From contig CP167917.1 of assembly GCA_041504365.1 (NCBI GenBank), positions 2,418,001 through 2,482,000 of the forward strand: a stretch of DNA of 64,000 nucleotides, read 5' to 3'. Below the pieces are notes generated by a model. That model had not been told where the DNA came from, ran no database searches, and saw only the letters and a program-made list of their open reading frames with translations. Below, in pieces: positions 34,027-46,771 of this stretch (its first letter is position 1; every line of letters begins with the position of its first letter). Source of the DNA: Dryocola sp. LX212. Its GTDB lineage: Bacteria > Pseudomonadota > Gammaproteobacteria > Enterobacterales > Enterobacteriaceae. Position numbers and translations under genes: made by a program.

Positions 34027-34779
34027 ATGATCCCTGAAAAGCGAATTATCCGACGCATTCAGTCTGGCGGTTGTGCTATCCATTGCCAGGATTGCAGCAT
34101 CAGTCAATTGTGCATCCCTTTTACGCTCAATGAGCATGAGCTGGATCAGCTTGATAATATCATCGAGCGCAAAAAACCTATCCAGAAGGGTCAGACCCTG
34201 TTTAAAGCGGGTGATGAACTGAAATCGCTGTACGCTATCCGTTCAGGGACCATCAAAAGTTATACCATCACCGAACAGGGTGACGAGCAGATCACTGGCT
34301 TCCATCTGGCGGGCGACCTGGTTGGCTTCGATGCTATCGGCACGGCGCTCCACCCTAGCTTTGCGCAGGCCCTTGAGACCTCTATGGTTTGTGAAATTCC
34401 TTTCGAGACGCTGGATGATTTATCCGGGAAGATGCCTAATCTGCGCCAGCAGATGATGCGTCTGATGAGCGGCGAGATCAAAGGCGATCAGGACATGATC
34501 CTGCTGCTTTCTAAAAAGAATGCGGAAGAGCGTCTGGCGGCATTTATCTACAATCTGTCACGTCGTTTCGCGCAGCGCGGCTTCTCTCCTCGCGAATTCC
34601 GCCTGACGATGACCCGTGGTGATATCGGTAACTATCTGGGTCTGACCGTTGAAACCATCAGCCGTCTGCTGGGGCGTTTCCAGAAGAGCGGTATGCTGGC
34701 GGTAAAAGGCAAATACATCACCATCGAAAATTCCGAACTGCTCTCGCAACTCGCAGGACAGTCACGCAGCGTTGCCTGA
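34027..34779 (+). CDS. fnr: Anaerobic global regulator FNR
   Basis: A CRP-family regulator of 250 residues that holds an oxygen-labile [4Fe-4S] cluster and switches genes on or off without oxygen. The cluster cysteines Cys20, Cys23 and Cys29 are present ([14 protein letters not shown]), as is the fourth in [11 protein letters not shown] (about 122). The DNA-recognition helix is [14 protein letters not shown], with the E--SR core that reads TTGAT. Almost identical to E. coli FNR except near the C-terminus. The start [15 protein letters not shown] is fixed by homology; a longer frame covers the FNR box. uspE follows on the same strand. Confidence 0.97.
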   Translation: MIPEKRIIRRIQSGGCAIHCQDCSISQLCIPFTLNEHELDQLDNIIERKKPIQKGQTLFKAGDELKSLYAIRSGTIKSYTITEQGDEQITGFHLAGDLVGFDAIGTALHPSFAQALETSMVCEIPFETLDDLSGKMPNLRQQMMRLMSGEIKGDQDMILLLSKKNAEERLAAFIYNLSRRFAQRGFSPREFRLTMTRGDIGNYLGLTVETISRLLGRFQKSGMLAVKGKYITIENSELLSQLAGQSRSVA

Positions 34780-34793
34780 TTTCTCCTTACCCG

Positions 34794-34829
34794 TGCCGGA
34801 TCGCTTTTTTCTATGTTTTTGATCCGGCA
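34794..34829 (+). terminator. fnr 3' hairpin
   Basis: TGCCGGATC and GATCCGGCA pair across a T-rich 18-base loop, 14 bp after the fnr stop. A probable terminator, atypical because the T-tract lies in the loop. Confidence 0.5.
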
Positions 34830-34913
34830 ACGGCTTCCCACCTGTTTCATTCCCCTCTTATGGGTTAATCTTACTTAACAGACTGTGGTTGAGCAGTTGT
34901 AAGGAGACCCTGT

Positions 34914-35864
34914 ATGGCAAAGTATCAAAACATGCTAGTCGCGATCGATCCTAACCAGGACGATCAGCCTGCCTTGCGGCGTGCGGTTTATCTGCACCAA
35001 CGGATTGGCGGCAGAATCAAAGCATTCTTGCCGATCTACGATTTTTCCTACGAGATGACCACCCTCTTATCCCCCGACGAGCGCACGGCCATGCGCAAAG
35101 GCGTTATCAGCCAACGCGCGGCCTGGATCAAAGAACAGGCGCAGTATTACATCGAGGCCGGCATCCCCATTGAAATCAAAGTGGTGTGGCACAACCGTCC
35201 TTTTGAAGCCATTATTCAGGAAATCATCAGCGGCGGCCACGACCTGCTGCTGAAAATGACCCACCAGCACGACAAGCTCGAAGCCGTGATTTTCACCCCC
35301 ACCGACTGGCACCTGCTGCGTAAATGCCCGTGCCCTGTGTGGATGGTAAACGACAGGCCATGGCCTGAAGGCGGCAAGGCGCTGGTAGCCGTAAACCTTG
35401 CGAGCGAAGAGCAGTACCACAACGCGCTGAACGAAAAGCTGGTTAAAGAGACCATTCGGCTGGCGGAAGATGTTAACCACACGGAAGTTCACCTGGTGGG
35501 CGCGTATCCGGTCACCCCTATTAATATCGCCATCGAGCTGCCTGATTTTGACCCGAGCGTCTATAACGATGCGATACGCGGTCAGCATCTTGTTGCCATG
35601 AAGGCCATCCGCCAGCAGTTTGGCATCGATGAAAAAATGACCCACGTCGAGAAGGGCCTGCCGGAAGAGGTCATCCCCGATCTTGCCGAACACCTGCAGG
35701 CAGGGATTGTGGTGCTGGGCACCGTAGGTCGTACGGGGCTTTCTGCCGCGTTCCTTGGTAACACGGCTGAACAGGTTATCGATCATCTACGCTGCGATTT
35801 GCTGGTCATTAAACCGGACTCGTTCCAGACGCCGGTTGAGCTGGACGACGACGAAGACGATTAA
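34914..35864 (+). CDS. uspE: Tandem universal stress protein UspE
   Basis: A 316-residue cytoplasmic protein made of two USP domains (about 4-150 and 160-305), the same size as E. coli UspE, which affects stress survival, motility and adhesion. Domain 1 begins [24 protein letters not shown]; domain 2 ends [39 protein letters not shown], carrying the G-2x-G-9x-G-S/T-like nucleotide loop. The acidic tail ELDDDEDD matches E. coli. AAGGAGA precedes the start. It lies beside fnr, as in E. coli. Confidence 0.96.
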   Translation: MAKYQNMLVAIDPNQDDQPALRRAVYLHQRIGGRIKAFLPIYDFSYEMTTLLSPDERTAMRKGVISQRAAWIKEQAQYYIEAGIPIEIKVVWHNRPFEAIIQEIISGGHDLLLKMTHQHDKLEAVIFTPTDWHLLRKCPCPVWMVNDRPWPEGGKALVAVNLASEEQYHNALNEKLVKETIRLAEDVNHTEVHLVGAYPVTPINIAIELPDFDPSVYNDAIRGQHLVAMKAIRQQFGIDEKMTHVEKGLPEEVIPDLAEHLQAGIVVLGTVGRTGLSAAFLGNTAEQVIDHLRCDLLVIKPDSFQTPVELDDDEDD

Positions 35865-35876
35865 CTGCTGATGCTA

Positions 35877-35945
35877 ATAAAAGGCCGCCCGTGCAGAACA
35901 TGGGCGGCCTTTTGTCCATAAAAAAACCGCCCCGAAAGGCGGTCT
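35877..35945. terminator. Paired terminators between uspE and pntB
   Basis: AAAAGGCCGCCC / GGGCGGCCTTTT (35879-35914) suits uspE. AAAAACCGCC / GGCGGTC (35922-35944), with an A-run on its left, suits the leftward pntAB transcript. Confidence 0.85.
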
Positions 35946-35963
35946 TATTAATCGTCTCGCAAC

Positions 35964-37355
<1,392 letters not shown>

Positions 37356-37362
37356 TTACCCC

Positions 37363-39438
<2,076 letters not shown>

Positions 39439-40383
39439 ATGAAGCTCAAGAACACCCTTCTGGCGTCAGCACTCATCTCCCTGACAACCCTGTCCGTGCA
39501 GGCGGCCCAGGAGCTGACACCAGAGAAAGCGGCCTCTCTTAAACCTTTTGATCGCATCGTCGTAACGGGTCGTTTTAATACGATCAGCGATGCGGCCAAA
39601 GCCGTTTCTCGCCGTGCAGACAATGCAGGCGCCGCTTCATTCTACATTCAGGATCTCAACGACACCGGCAACAGCGGCAACTGGCGCGTCGTGGCGGATG
39701 TATTCCACGCAGATGCCCCTAAAGCGGACGTCGAAGGCAACCGCGTGATTAACGGCGTGATGGAACTGCCAAAGGAGCAGGCCTACCTGCTGGAGCCATT
39801 CGATACCGTGACGGTTCAGGGCTTTTACCGCAGCCAGCCGGAAGTGAACGACGTCATCACCAAAGCGGCCAAGGCCAAAGGTGCAGCCTCTTTCTTCATT
39901 GTGCGTCAGGTCGATGCTAACCAGGGCGGCAACCAGCGTATTACCGCATTTATTTATAAAGCCGATGCTAAAAAACGTGTTGTGCAAAGTGCGGATGCTA
40001 TTCCTGCCGATTCGCAAGCAGGCAAGGCAGCACTTGCCGCGGGCGGCGTAGAAGCGGCTAAAGTTGAAATTCCGGGCGTAGCAACCTCTTCATCTCCTTC
40101 AACTGACGTTGGTCGTTTCTTCGAAACCCAGTCGTCTAAAGGCGGACGTTACACCGTAACGCTTCCGGACGGAACTAAAGTTGAAGAGGTGAATAAAATC
40201 ACCGCCGCTCAGATGGTGCCCTTCGACAACATTCAGTTTACCGGCCACTTTAACGGCATGACCGACATGTCCTATCAGGTGGCGAAACGTGCCGCCAAAA
40301 AAGGGGCGAAGTATTATCACGTAACGCGCCAGTGGCAGGAGCGTGGCGGCAATATGACCGTCAGTGCAGACCTCTTCAAATAA
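39439..40383 (+). CDS. ydgH: YdgH, periplasmic protein with three DUF1471 domains
   Basis: A 314-residue exported protein, the same length as E. coli YdgH, with a signal peptide (MKLKNTLLASALISLTTLSVQA) and three BhsA/McbA-like DUF1471 units. Each has an LKPFDRIVVTGRF-, LEPFDTVTVQGFY- or MVPFDNIQFTGHF-like strand followed by KAA---GA-SF/YY--R (about 37-100, 115-185, 255-314). Homologues with one unit are stress- or biofilm-related periplasmic proteins; a recent role in envelope stress and secretion has been suggested for the long form. Start fixed by homology. Confidence 0.93.
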   Translation: MKLKNTLLASALISLTTLSVQAAQELTPEKAASLKPFDRIVVTGRFNTISDAAKAVSRRADNAGAASFYIQDLNDTGNSGNWRVVADVFHADAPKADVEGNRVINGVMELPKEQAYLLEPFDTVTVQGFYRSQPEVNDVITKAAKAKGAASFFIVRQVDANQGGNQRITAFIYKADAKKRVVQSADAIPADSQAGKAALAAGGVEAAKVEIPGVATSSSPSTDVGRFFETQSSKGGRYTVTLPDGTKVEEVNKITAAQMVPFDNIQFTGHFNGMTDMSYQVAKRAAKKGAKYYHVTRQWQERGGNMTVSADLFK

Positions 40384-40397
40384 GAATATTTTTCCTT

Positions 40398-40424
40398 CAG
40401 GGCAGCTACGGCTGCCCTTTTTTA
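40398..40424 (+). terminator. ydgH terminator
   Basis: GGGCAGC and GCTGCCC around TACG at 40400-40417, followed by six T's. Confidence 0.9.
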
Positions 40425-40580
40425 TGTCCTCTTTTTACCCGATTAGTCCAAATTATGGCGCATGTTATTGCAAGCAGAGTTCACTCTCCGTAAAATCCCG
40501 CGCCTTAGTGTGATCCTCCATTTTTATGCGCAAAAGCATAATAATTATTCTGGGTCCTTCCTTACACTTACAGGACACCT

Positions 40581-41963
40581 ATGGAAAAGAAACTTGGCCT
40601 TGCCGCTTTAACCGCCCTGGTGCTTAGCTCGATGCTCGGCGCCGGGGTGTTTAGCCTGCCGCAAAATATGGCGGCCGTTGCCAGCCCCGCGGCACTGCTT
40701 ATCGGCTGGGCGATTACCGGAGCGGGTATCCTCCTGCTGGCGCTGGCGATGCTGGTTCTGACCCGTCTGCGTCCCGAGCTGGACGGCGGCATTTTTACCT
40801 ATGCCCGGGAAGGCTTCGGTGAGCTTATCGGCTTTTTCTCTGCGTGGGGCTACTGGCTCTGCGCGGTAATAGCCAATGTCTCCTACCTGGTGATCGTATT
40901 TTCCGCTTTGAGTTTCTTTACCGATACCCCTGCGCTTCGTATCTTTGGCGACGGTAACACTTGGCAAGCGATAGTCGGCGCTTCGGTTCTGCTGTGGATG
41001 GTCCACTGGCTGGTACTGCGCGGCGTGCAGACCGCGGCGAGTATTAATCTGGTCGCGACGCTCGCCAAGCTTCTCCCGCTGGGTATGTTTGTTATTCTGG
41101 CCGCGATGGCATTTCAGCTGCGAACCTTCAGCCTCGACTTTAGCGGACTAGAATTAGGCGTACCGGTGTGGGAGCAGGTTAAGAACACCATGCTGATCAC
41201 ATTATGGGTATTCATCGGCGTAGAGGGCGCGGTGGTCGTTTCTGCCCGCGCCCGCAATAAAAAGGACGTTGGGCGCGCAACGCTGCTGGCAGTGATAGCA
41301 GCGCTCGGCGTGTATCTGCTTGTGACCTTACTTTCTCTGGGCGTGGTGGCTCGACCTGAACTGGCGACAATGCGCAATCCCTCCATGGCTGGCATCATGG
41401 TCGACATGATGGGCCCATGGGGTGAAGTTATTATTGCTGCCGGACTGATTGTTTCGGTTTGTGGTGCTTACTTAAGCTGGACGATTATGGCCGCCGAAGT
41501 TCCTTTGCTGGCCGCAACCCATAAAGCATTTCCGAAGGTCTTTGCTCGTCAGAACAAAAACAACGCCCCTTCTGCCTCCCTGTGGCTGACTAACATCAGC
41601 GTTCAGGTCTGCCTGGTGCTGATCTGGCTTACCGGCTCTGATTACAACACGCTGCTGACGATTGCCTCCGAGATGATCCTCGTCCCCTATTTCCTGGTGG
41701 GTGCTTTTTTACTGAAGGTTGCAACTCGTCCGCTACATAAAGCTATTGGCCTTGGCGCGTGTATTTATGGGTTATGGTTACTTTACGCGTCTGGCCCGAT
41801 GCACCTACTGCTCTCGGTGGTATTGTATGCGCCTGGATTACTGGTCTTTATCTATGCCCGCAGCACACACACCCATGAGGGCGCGCTAAAAATGAAGGAA
41901 AAAGCGATTATCGGCATGATGCTGGTGGCTGCTTTCCCCGCAACATGGATACTGGTCAGATAA
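40581..41963 (+). CDS. ydgI: Putative arginine/ornithine antiporter YdgI
   Basis: A 460-residue inner-membrane protein of the amino acid-polyamine-organocation superfamily, ArcD-like, with about 12 membrane helices. It is very close to E. coli YdgI: MEKKLGLAALTALVLSSMLGAGVFSLPQNMA, TLWVFIGVEGAVVVSARARNKKDVG and YFLVGAFLLKVATRPLHKA. The N-terminal SSMLGAGVFSLP is the substrate-binding first helix of the superfamily. Substrate is inferred from family and not proven. folM follows 33 bp downstream. Confidence 0.93.
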   Translation: MEKKLGLAALTALVLSSMLGAGVFSLPQNMAAVASPAALLIGWAITGAGILLLALAMLVLTRLRPELDGGIFTYAREGFGELIGFFSAWGYWLCAVIANVSYLVIVFSALSFFTDTPALRIFGDGNTWQAIVGASVLLWMVHWLVLRGVQTAASINLVATLAKLLPLGMFVILAAMAFQLRTFSLDFSGLELGVPVWEQVKNTMLITLWVFIGVEGAVVVSARARNKKDVGRATLLAVIAALGVYLLVTLLSLGVVARPELATMRNPSMAGIMVDMMGPWGEVIIAAGLIVSVCGAYLSWTIMAAEVPLLAATHKAFPKVFARQNKNNAPSASLWLTNISVQVCLVLIWLTGSDYNTLLTIASEMILVPYFLVGAFLLKVATRPLHKAIGLGACIYGLWLLYASGPMHLLLSVVLYAPGLLVFIYARSTHTHEGALKMKEKAIIGMMLVAAFPATWILVR

Positions 41964-41996
41964 CATCTTTCTGCCGCGAGTCACGAGGAACCATTA

Positions 41997-42722
41997 ATGT
42001 TTGCAGAGCCAACGCCTCCCCCAATTTTGGTAACCGGCGCCGGTCGCCGTATCGGGCTTGCCCTTGCAAAATCGTTCCTCGCCCGGCGTCTACCAGTGAT
42101 TGCAAGTTTCCGGACTCGATACCCGGCGATAGATGAACTCGAAGCCGCCGGGGCGCTCTGCCTGTTTGCTGATTTTTCAACAGATGCGGGTATTCGCACC
42201 TTTGCTGATGACGTGACGGGCCATTGCGGTAGCCTCAGGGCAATTATTCATAATGCCAGCGCATGGCAGGCGGAGTCGGCGGACGTGTCGTTAAGCAATA
42301 CGCTGGCCGCCATGCTTCAGATCCATATTAATACCCCCTACCTTCTTAACCATCTGCTGGAGCCGCTGCTCCGTGGCCAGGGACAAGCCGGCGCCGATAT
42401 TATTCATTTTACTGATTACGTCGTGGAGCGCGGCAGTGAAAAGCACATCGCCTATGCGGCCAGTAAAGCAGCGCTGGACAACCTTACCCGTTCGTTTGCC
42501 CGTAAGCTTGCGCCTGAAATAAAGGTCAACGCTATCGCCCCGGCCATGATCATGTTTAACGAGCAGGATGATGCAGAATACCGTAAGGCTGCCCTCAATA
42601 AGTCATTAATGAAAATTACGCCAGGAGAGGCGGAAATTGTGGCACTGGTTAATTATCTGCTTGAGAGCCGGTACGTTACCGGCAGAACGTTCGCCGTCGA
42701 CGGCGGTCGTCCCCTACGCTGA
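41997..42722 (+). CDS. folM: Dihydromonapterin reductase FolM
   Basis: A short-chain dehydrogenase/reductase of 241 residues that reduces dihydromonapterin to tetrahydromonapterin and weakly reduces dihydrofolate, with NADPH. The cofactor loop is PILVTGAGRRIGLALAKSF, and the catalytic Tyr-x3-Lys is YAASKAALDNLTRSFARKLAPEIKVNAIAP. ACGAGGAA precedes the start. Probably co-transcribed with ydgI. E. coli has ydgC near here before rstA; it was not found in the 87-bp gap. Confidence 0.94.
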   Translation: MFAEPTPPPILVTGAGRRIGLALAKSFLARRLPVIASFRTRYPAIDELEAAGALCLFADFSTDAGIRTFADDVTGHCGSLRAIIHNASAWQAESADVSLSNTLAAMLQIHINTPYLLNHLLEPLLRGQGQAGADIIHFTDYVVERGSEKHIAYAASKAALDNLTRSFARKLAPEIKVNAIAPAMIMFNEQDDAEYRKAALNKSLMKITPGEAEIVALVNYLLESRYVTGRTFAVDGGRPLR

Positions 42723-42809
42723 TTCTTCGATTAAAGTTGTTTACCCTCCATTGATGGCATAATTGATTTCCTCAGTGTATTTTCCTCTTTTCTGCAAATG
42801 TACCGGGCT

Positions 42810-43538
42810 ATGAATAAAATTGTATATGTGGAAGATGATGCTGAAGTGGGTTCGCTGATTGCCGCCTACATTGGGAAGCACGACATTGATGTCATCGTTG
42901 AAAGCCGCGGTGACCGCGCGGAAGAAGTCATTAAACAACAGCAGCCTGACCTGGTGCTGCTGGACGTTATGCTCCCCGGCAAAGATGGCATGACGCTCTG
43001 TCGGGACCTGCGCCCGCAGTGGGACGGCCCCATTGTGCTGCTGACCTCGCTGGACAGCGACATGAACCATATTCTGTCGCTGGAAATGGGCGCCAACGAT
43101 TATATTCTGAAGACCACCCCCCCTGCGGTGCTGCTCGCAAGGCTACGCCTGCATCTGCGGCAAAGAATTTCTGCTCAGCATACCGCAGAAACCACGCCAG
43201 CGGCGCTGAAGCCGCATAAAGCGATGCGTTTTGGCACGTTGTGCATCGACCCGCTGAACCGGCAGGTTACTTTGGGCGAAGAAAATATTGCGCTGTCGAC
43301 GGCAGATTTCGACTTACTGTGGGAGCTGGCGACGCATGCGGGGCAGATTATGGACCGGGACGCGCTGCTTAAAAACCTGCGAGGCGTGAGCTATGACGGG
43401 ATGGACAGAAGCGTGGACGTTGCTATATCGCGGCTGCGCAAGAAGCTGTACGACAGCGCAACCGAGCCGTTCCGTATAAAAACAGTGCGTAATAAAGGCT
43501 ATCTTTTCGCGCCGCACGCCTGGGAAAGCGAAGCCTGA
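42810..43538 (+). CDS. rstA: Response regulator RstA
   Basis: OmpR/PhoB-type regulator of 242 residues. The receiver has Asp52 (PDLVLLDVMLPGKDG) as phosphoacceptor, with EDD at 8-10 and the conserved Thr (VLLTSLDSD) and Lys (ILKTTPP). The C-terminal winged helix is FDLLWELATHAGQIMDRDALLKNLRGVSYDGMDRSVDVAISRLRKKL. The start MNKIVYVEDDAEVG is that of E. coli. In E. coli rstB follows at once; here a leftward zinT is placed between them, so the two genes of this two-component system are no longer one operon. Confidence 0.95.
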   Translation: MNKIVYVEDDAEVGSLIAAYIGKHDIDVIVESRGDRAEEVIKQQQPDLVLLDVMLPGKDGMTLCRDLRPQWDGPIVLLTSLDSDMNHILSLEMGANDYILKTTPPAVLLARLRLHLRQRISAQHTAETTPAALKPHKAMRFGTLCIDPLNRQVTLGEENIALSTADFDLLWELATHAGQIMDRDALLKNLRGVSYDGMDRSVDVAISRLRKKLYDSATEPFRIKTVRNKGYLFAPHAWESEA

Positions 43539-43563
43539 ATTCAGCTCAGGCTCGCTGTCAGGT

Positions 43564-44202
43564 TTAGTGGTGCAACATTTCGTCCACGACCTGCGCCTTC
43601 GTCATGTTGTAAGGGTAAAACGTCGGCCAGTTATCCATTTCTTTCAGCAGCGCGGCCTGAGAATCATTACCCATAAAAATATGATAGTGCGAGGACTTCC
43701 TTGGGCCAATGATATGATCGCTGAACTGCACATATTTTGGCGCCTTTGACGCGGCGTCCTTACATTCGAAAAGGTAACGAACCCCTTTCTTCCCGGAAAC
43801 GTAGTTCAGGATCTTATAGCCTTCATATGTATATTCACAGGAGTTAACCTGTTTACCAACGTGAAAATCTATAATGTTATTCTCGATGCCAATCATATCA
43901 ACGTCAGTAGCATAGCCTGCCTTGTAATAGGCCTGCAGATCAGCAAGCGACTTGCCCGTTTTTTTGGCTTTCTGCTCAAGAACCGGCGTTAAGTCGCCGG
44001 CCAGCAAATACGGATTCACCGATTGCCATATGCCCTCCCAGTCGCTTAGCGCCCGATCCTTGACGTTCGAATCTTCAAATACTCCCACACTCGCTTTTTG
44101 TTCCACTTCCGTTAATGGCTTGCCGTGATGGTGGGCGTGTGCCATAGCATGCGAACTACTTAATAAAGCGCCTAACCCCAGAATATACAATACGTTCTTC
44201 AT
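43564..44202 (-). CDS. zinT: Periplasmic zinc/cadmium-binding protein ZinT
   Basis: A 212-residue exported lipocalin-like protein that binds zinc or cadmium and helps ZnuA recruit zinc during starvation. It has a signal peptide ([20 protein letters not shown]) then a His-rich start ([34 protein letters not shown]) matching E. coli ZinT (YodA). The binding region includes [14 protein letters not shown] and [23 protein letters not shown] perfect Zur-type palindrome lies 40 bp upstream. The gene is convergent with rstA and divergent from rstB, an unusual place for it. Confidence 0.95.
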   Translation of the reverse strand: MKNVLYILGLGALLSSSHAMAHAHHHGKPLTEVEQKASVGVFEDSNVKDRALSDWEGIWQSVNPYLLAGDLTPVLEQKAKKTGKSLADLQAYYKAGYATDVDMIGIENNIIDFHVGKQVNSCEYTYEGYKILNYVSGKKGVRYLFECKDAASKAPKYVQFSDHIIGPRKSSHYHIFMGNDSQAALLKEMDNWPTFYPYNMTKAQVVDEMLHH

Positions 44203-44241
44203 CTTATTACGCTCTCCTGCGTCACTATCGATATAAATGAG

Positions 44242-44258
44242 ATGTTATATCATAACAT
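44242..44258. promoter_or_regulatory. Zur box upstream of zinT
   Basis: ATGTTATATCATAACAT has 7-bp perfect arms and matches the core of the Zur consensus (GTTATA-TATAAC). It lies 40 bp before the zinT ATG, so zinc-loaded Zur should repress zinT. Confidence 0.85.
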
Positions 44259-44407
44259 TACACAAGATCAACCACGCCGTCTGTAAGGATCCACCTGGCG
44301 TGCCGCCCTGTTTTGATAGCCAGCCAGAAAAGACACGGGCATACTCTTGTTCCGGTAAGGTCCCGTCAGACGGCGGTGAATCGACGTAATCAGGCTGGTT
44401 AATTTCG

Positions 44408-45727
44408 ATGAAGAAACTTTTTATTCAGTTTTATCTCCTGCTGTTCGTCTGCTTTCTGGTAATGACGATGCTGGTCGGTCTGGTCTACAAATTTACCGCC
44501 GAGCGCGCTGGCCGCCAGTCGCTCGATGATTTGATGAAAAGCTCGTTGTATCTGATGCGCAGCGAACTTCGTGAAATCCCACCGCGCGACTGGAATAAAA
44601 CCATCAACGATCTCGATCTCAACTTATCTTTTAAGCTGAACATTGAGCCGATGAGCAAGTTTAAGCTGGATGAGATGACCGCCCACCACCTGCGGGAAGG
44701 TGAAATTATCGCCCTCGACGACGAGTACACTTTTATCCAGCGCATCCCCCGCAGCCATTATGTTCTTGCGGTTGGTCCTATTCCCTATCTGTTCTTTTTG
44801 CACCAGATGCGCCTGCTGGACGTCGGGCTGATGATATTTATCGCCATCTCGCTCGCCTTCCCGGTGTTCATCTGGATGCGTCCGCACTGGCAGGACATGC
44901 TTAAACTGGAGACGGCGGCACAGCGCCTGGGGAAAGGTCACCTTAGCGAACGGATTCATTTCGACAGCGCCTCAAGCTTCGAGCGCCTTGGCGTTGCCTT
45001 CAACCAGATGGCGGATAACATTAACGCGCTGATCGCCAGCAAAAAGTTACTGATTGATGGAATCGCACATGAGCTGCGCACACCGCTGGTTCGCCTGCGC
45101 TATCGGCTTGAAATGAGTGAAAACCTGACCGAAGAAGAAACTCAGGCCCTGAATCGTGATATCGGCCAGCTTGAGGGGCTGATAGATGAGCTGCTGACCT
45201 TCGCCCGTCTGGACAGGCCGCAGACTGAGCTGCATCTGACAGCGGTAAATCTGCCTGAATGGATGCGAAATCATATTGCAGATGTGCGCGTGATTCACCC
45301 ACATCGTGAAATCGCTCTGCAATGCCCTGCCGTGGGTGACTTTGGCCAAATCGATCTGCGCCTTCTTGAGCGCGTGACGGATAACCTTATCAACAACGCC
45401 CTGCGTTACAGCCAGCAGCAGCTGAGCGTAAGCCTGCGCCTCGATCGGCAAATCGCCACGCTGATAGTCGAAGACGACGGCCCCGGCATTCCGGAGGAAG
45501 AGCGTGAACATATTTTCCAGCCGTTCGTCCGCCTGGATCCTAGCCGCGACCGGTCAACCGGCGGCTGTGGCTTAGGACTGGCGATTGTTCATTCCGTCGC
45601 GATGGCTATGGGAGGAGCAGTCCGCGTAGACAGCGGCCCTCTGGGCGGCGCACGTTTTCATTTTAGCTGGCCGGTCATCTCCTTTGAACCAGAGCAAAAT
45701 CCCCCACAGATAACAAAAACCGCCTGA
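44408..45727 (+). CDS. rstB: Sensor histidine kinase RstB
   Basis: Inner-membrane kinase of 439 residues. Membrane helices lie at about 5-27 and 136-157, with a periplasmic sensor region of about 108 residues between them. Then come HAMP (about 158-212), H-box His221 (LIDGIAHELRTPLVRLRYRLEM), N-box NLINNALRYSQ, and G-boxes VEDDGPGIPEEER and GGCGLGLAIVHSVAMAMGG. These match E. coli RstB, cognate of RstA and linked to PhoPQ and acid response. It now has its own upstream region shared with zinT. Confidence 0.95.
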   Translation: MKKLFIQFYLLLFVCFLVMTMLVGLVYKFTAERAGRQSLDDLMKSSLYLMRSELREIPPRDWNKTINDLDLNLSFKLNIEPMSKFKLDEMTAHHLREGEIIALDDEYTFIQRIPRSHYVLAVGPIPYLFFLHQMRLLDVGLMIFIAISLAFPVFIWMRPHWQDMLKLETAAQRLGKGHLSERIHFDSASSFERLGVAFNQMADNINALIASKKLLIDGIAHELRTPLVRLRYRLEMSENLTEEETQALNRDIGQLEGLIDELLTFARLDRPQTELHLTAVNLPEWMRNHIADVRVIHPHREIALQCPAVGDFGQIDLRLLERVTDNLINNALRYSQQQLSVSLRLDRQIATLIVEDDGPGIPEEEREHIFQPFVRLDPSRDRSTGGCGLGLAIVHSVAMAMGGAVRVDSGPLGGARFHFSWPVISFEPEQNPPQITKTA

Positions 45728-45782
45728 CCTGCCTGACACAGAAGACGCCGGTGGTCAGGCTGTCACCGACGTGCTATAACTC

Positions 45783-45805
45783 TATAAGTATGTTGTAACT
45801 AAAGT
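45783..45805 (+). other. Replication terminator Ter site (TerB-like)
   Basis: The core AGTATGTTGTAACTAAA is identical to E. coli TerB; only the second outer base differs. It lies 10 bp before the tus start, overlapping the tus promoter, as in E. coli, where Tus represses its own gene. From the known polarity of this strand the site should stop forks coming from lower coordinates. Confidence 0.95.
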
Positions 45806-45814
45806 GGGTGAACG

Positions 45815-46744
45815 ATGGCGAATTACGATCTGATTGAACGGTTAACCTCGACGTTCCGGGAGCTGGAACGTGACCTGCTGCTGCTGCGTGGTCAGCTGGA
45901 TGGCTATCGGCTGCTGGTGGGCCGAGTCTTTGCCCTGCCCGGCATCGAGAAAGGTAGCGAACACGAACCGCTTAACGAGATTGAGGTCACGCAGAAAATC
46001 GGCAAAGAGGCCCATGAGGCAGCGCTTGCCCACTTCACCCGCCTCTTCATCCAGCAGCAGTCGGAAAAAATCAGCAGCAAGGCTGCGGTGCGCCTTCCCG
46101 GCGCCCTGTGCTACAGCGTGAGCGGCGATGAATATCAGCAGACTCATGAGCTGGTCGCGCGGGTTAACCAGCGTAAGATCGAACTTGAAAAGATCATCAG
46201 CGTTGATTCCGGCCTTGCCAGCGTGCAGCGCTTCGAATGGGTACATCGCCATATTCCGGGGCTGATAACGCTTAACGCCTATCGCGCTATCTCGATAGTT
46301 GATAACCCAACCACCCTGCGCTTTGGCTGGGCTAACAAGCAAATCATCAAGAATTTGACGCGGCATGAGGTGATGGTGATGCTGGAAAAAAGCCTGAAGG
46401 CAAACCGCGCCGTGCCGCCCTACACCCGCGAGCAGTGGGCGGAGCAGATCGAGCGTGAACTTAACAACGTCGCGATGCTACCCGCCAGCACGAAGCTGAA
46501 GATTAAACGTCCGGTGAAGGTCCAGCCGGTGGCCCGCGTCTGGTATCAGGAAAAGCAGAAGCAGGTGCAGCTCGCCTGCCCTTCACCGCTGCTCGTACTG
46601 TGCCAGCAGGACAACGGCGAAGCGCCGCCGGAAATTGGCGAACTGCTGAATTACGATGCGGAGAATATCCGCCATCGCTATAAGCCACAAGCCCAAGCGT
46701 TAAGGCTGTTGATCCCAAGGCTGCATCTTTACTGCGAGCAATAA
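45815..46744 (+). CDS. tus: DNA replication terminus site-binding protein Tus
   Basis: Monomeric protein of 309 residues that binds Ter sites and blocks the replicative helicase in one direction. E. coli-like segments include the N-terminal [69 protein letters not shown] (central DNA-contact region) and the C-terminal [25 protein letters not shown]. The AAAGTGGG before the start is weak as a ribosome site, in keeping with low expression. Placement beside TerB marks the chromosome terminus. Confidence 0.95.
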   Translation: MANYDLIERLTSTFRELERDLLLLRGQLDGYRLLVGRVFALPGIEKGSEHEPLNEIEVTQKIGKEAHEAALAHFTRLFIQQQSEKISSKAAVRLPGALCYSVSGDEYQQTHELVARVNQRKIELEKIISVDSGLASVQRFEWVHRHIPGLITLNAYRAISIVDNPTTLRFGWANKQIIKNLTRHEVMVMLEKSLKANRAVPPYTREQWAEQIERELNNVAMLPASTKLKIKRPVKVQPVARVWYQEKQKQVQLACPSPLLVLCQQDNGEAPPEIGELLNYDAENIRHRYKPQAQALRLLIPRLHLYCEQ

Positions 46745-46771
46745 AGCGCCTCAACCGAGACGCAGAAAAGC

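Noticed and set aside
42722-42809. PhoP-box-like TGTTTA upstream of rstA
   Set aside because: Only one GTTTA half is clear (TGTTTACCCTCCATTGA); the second half is poor, so I did not list it as a site.
43532-43552. Inverted repeat AGCCTGA/TCAGGCT at the end of rstA as a terminator
   Set aside because: No T-run on either side; may only reflect the coding sequence.
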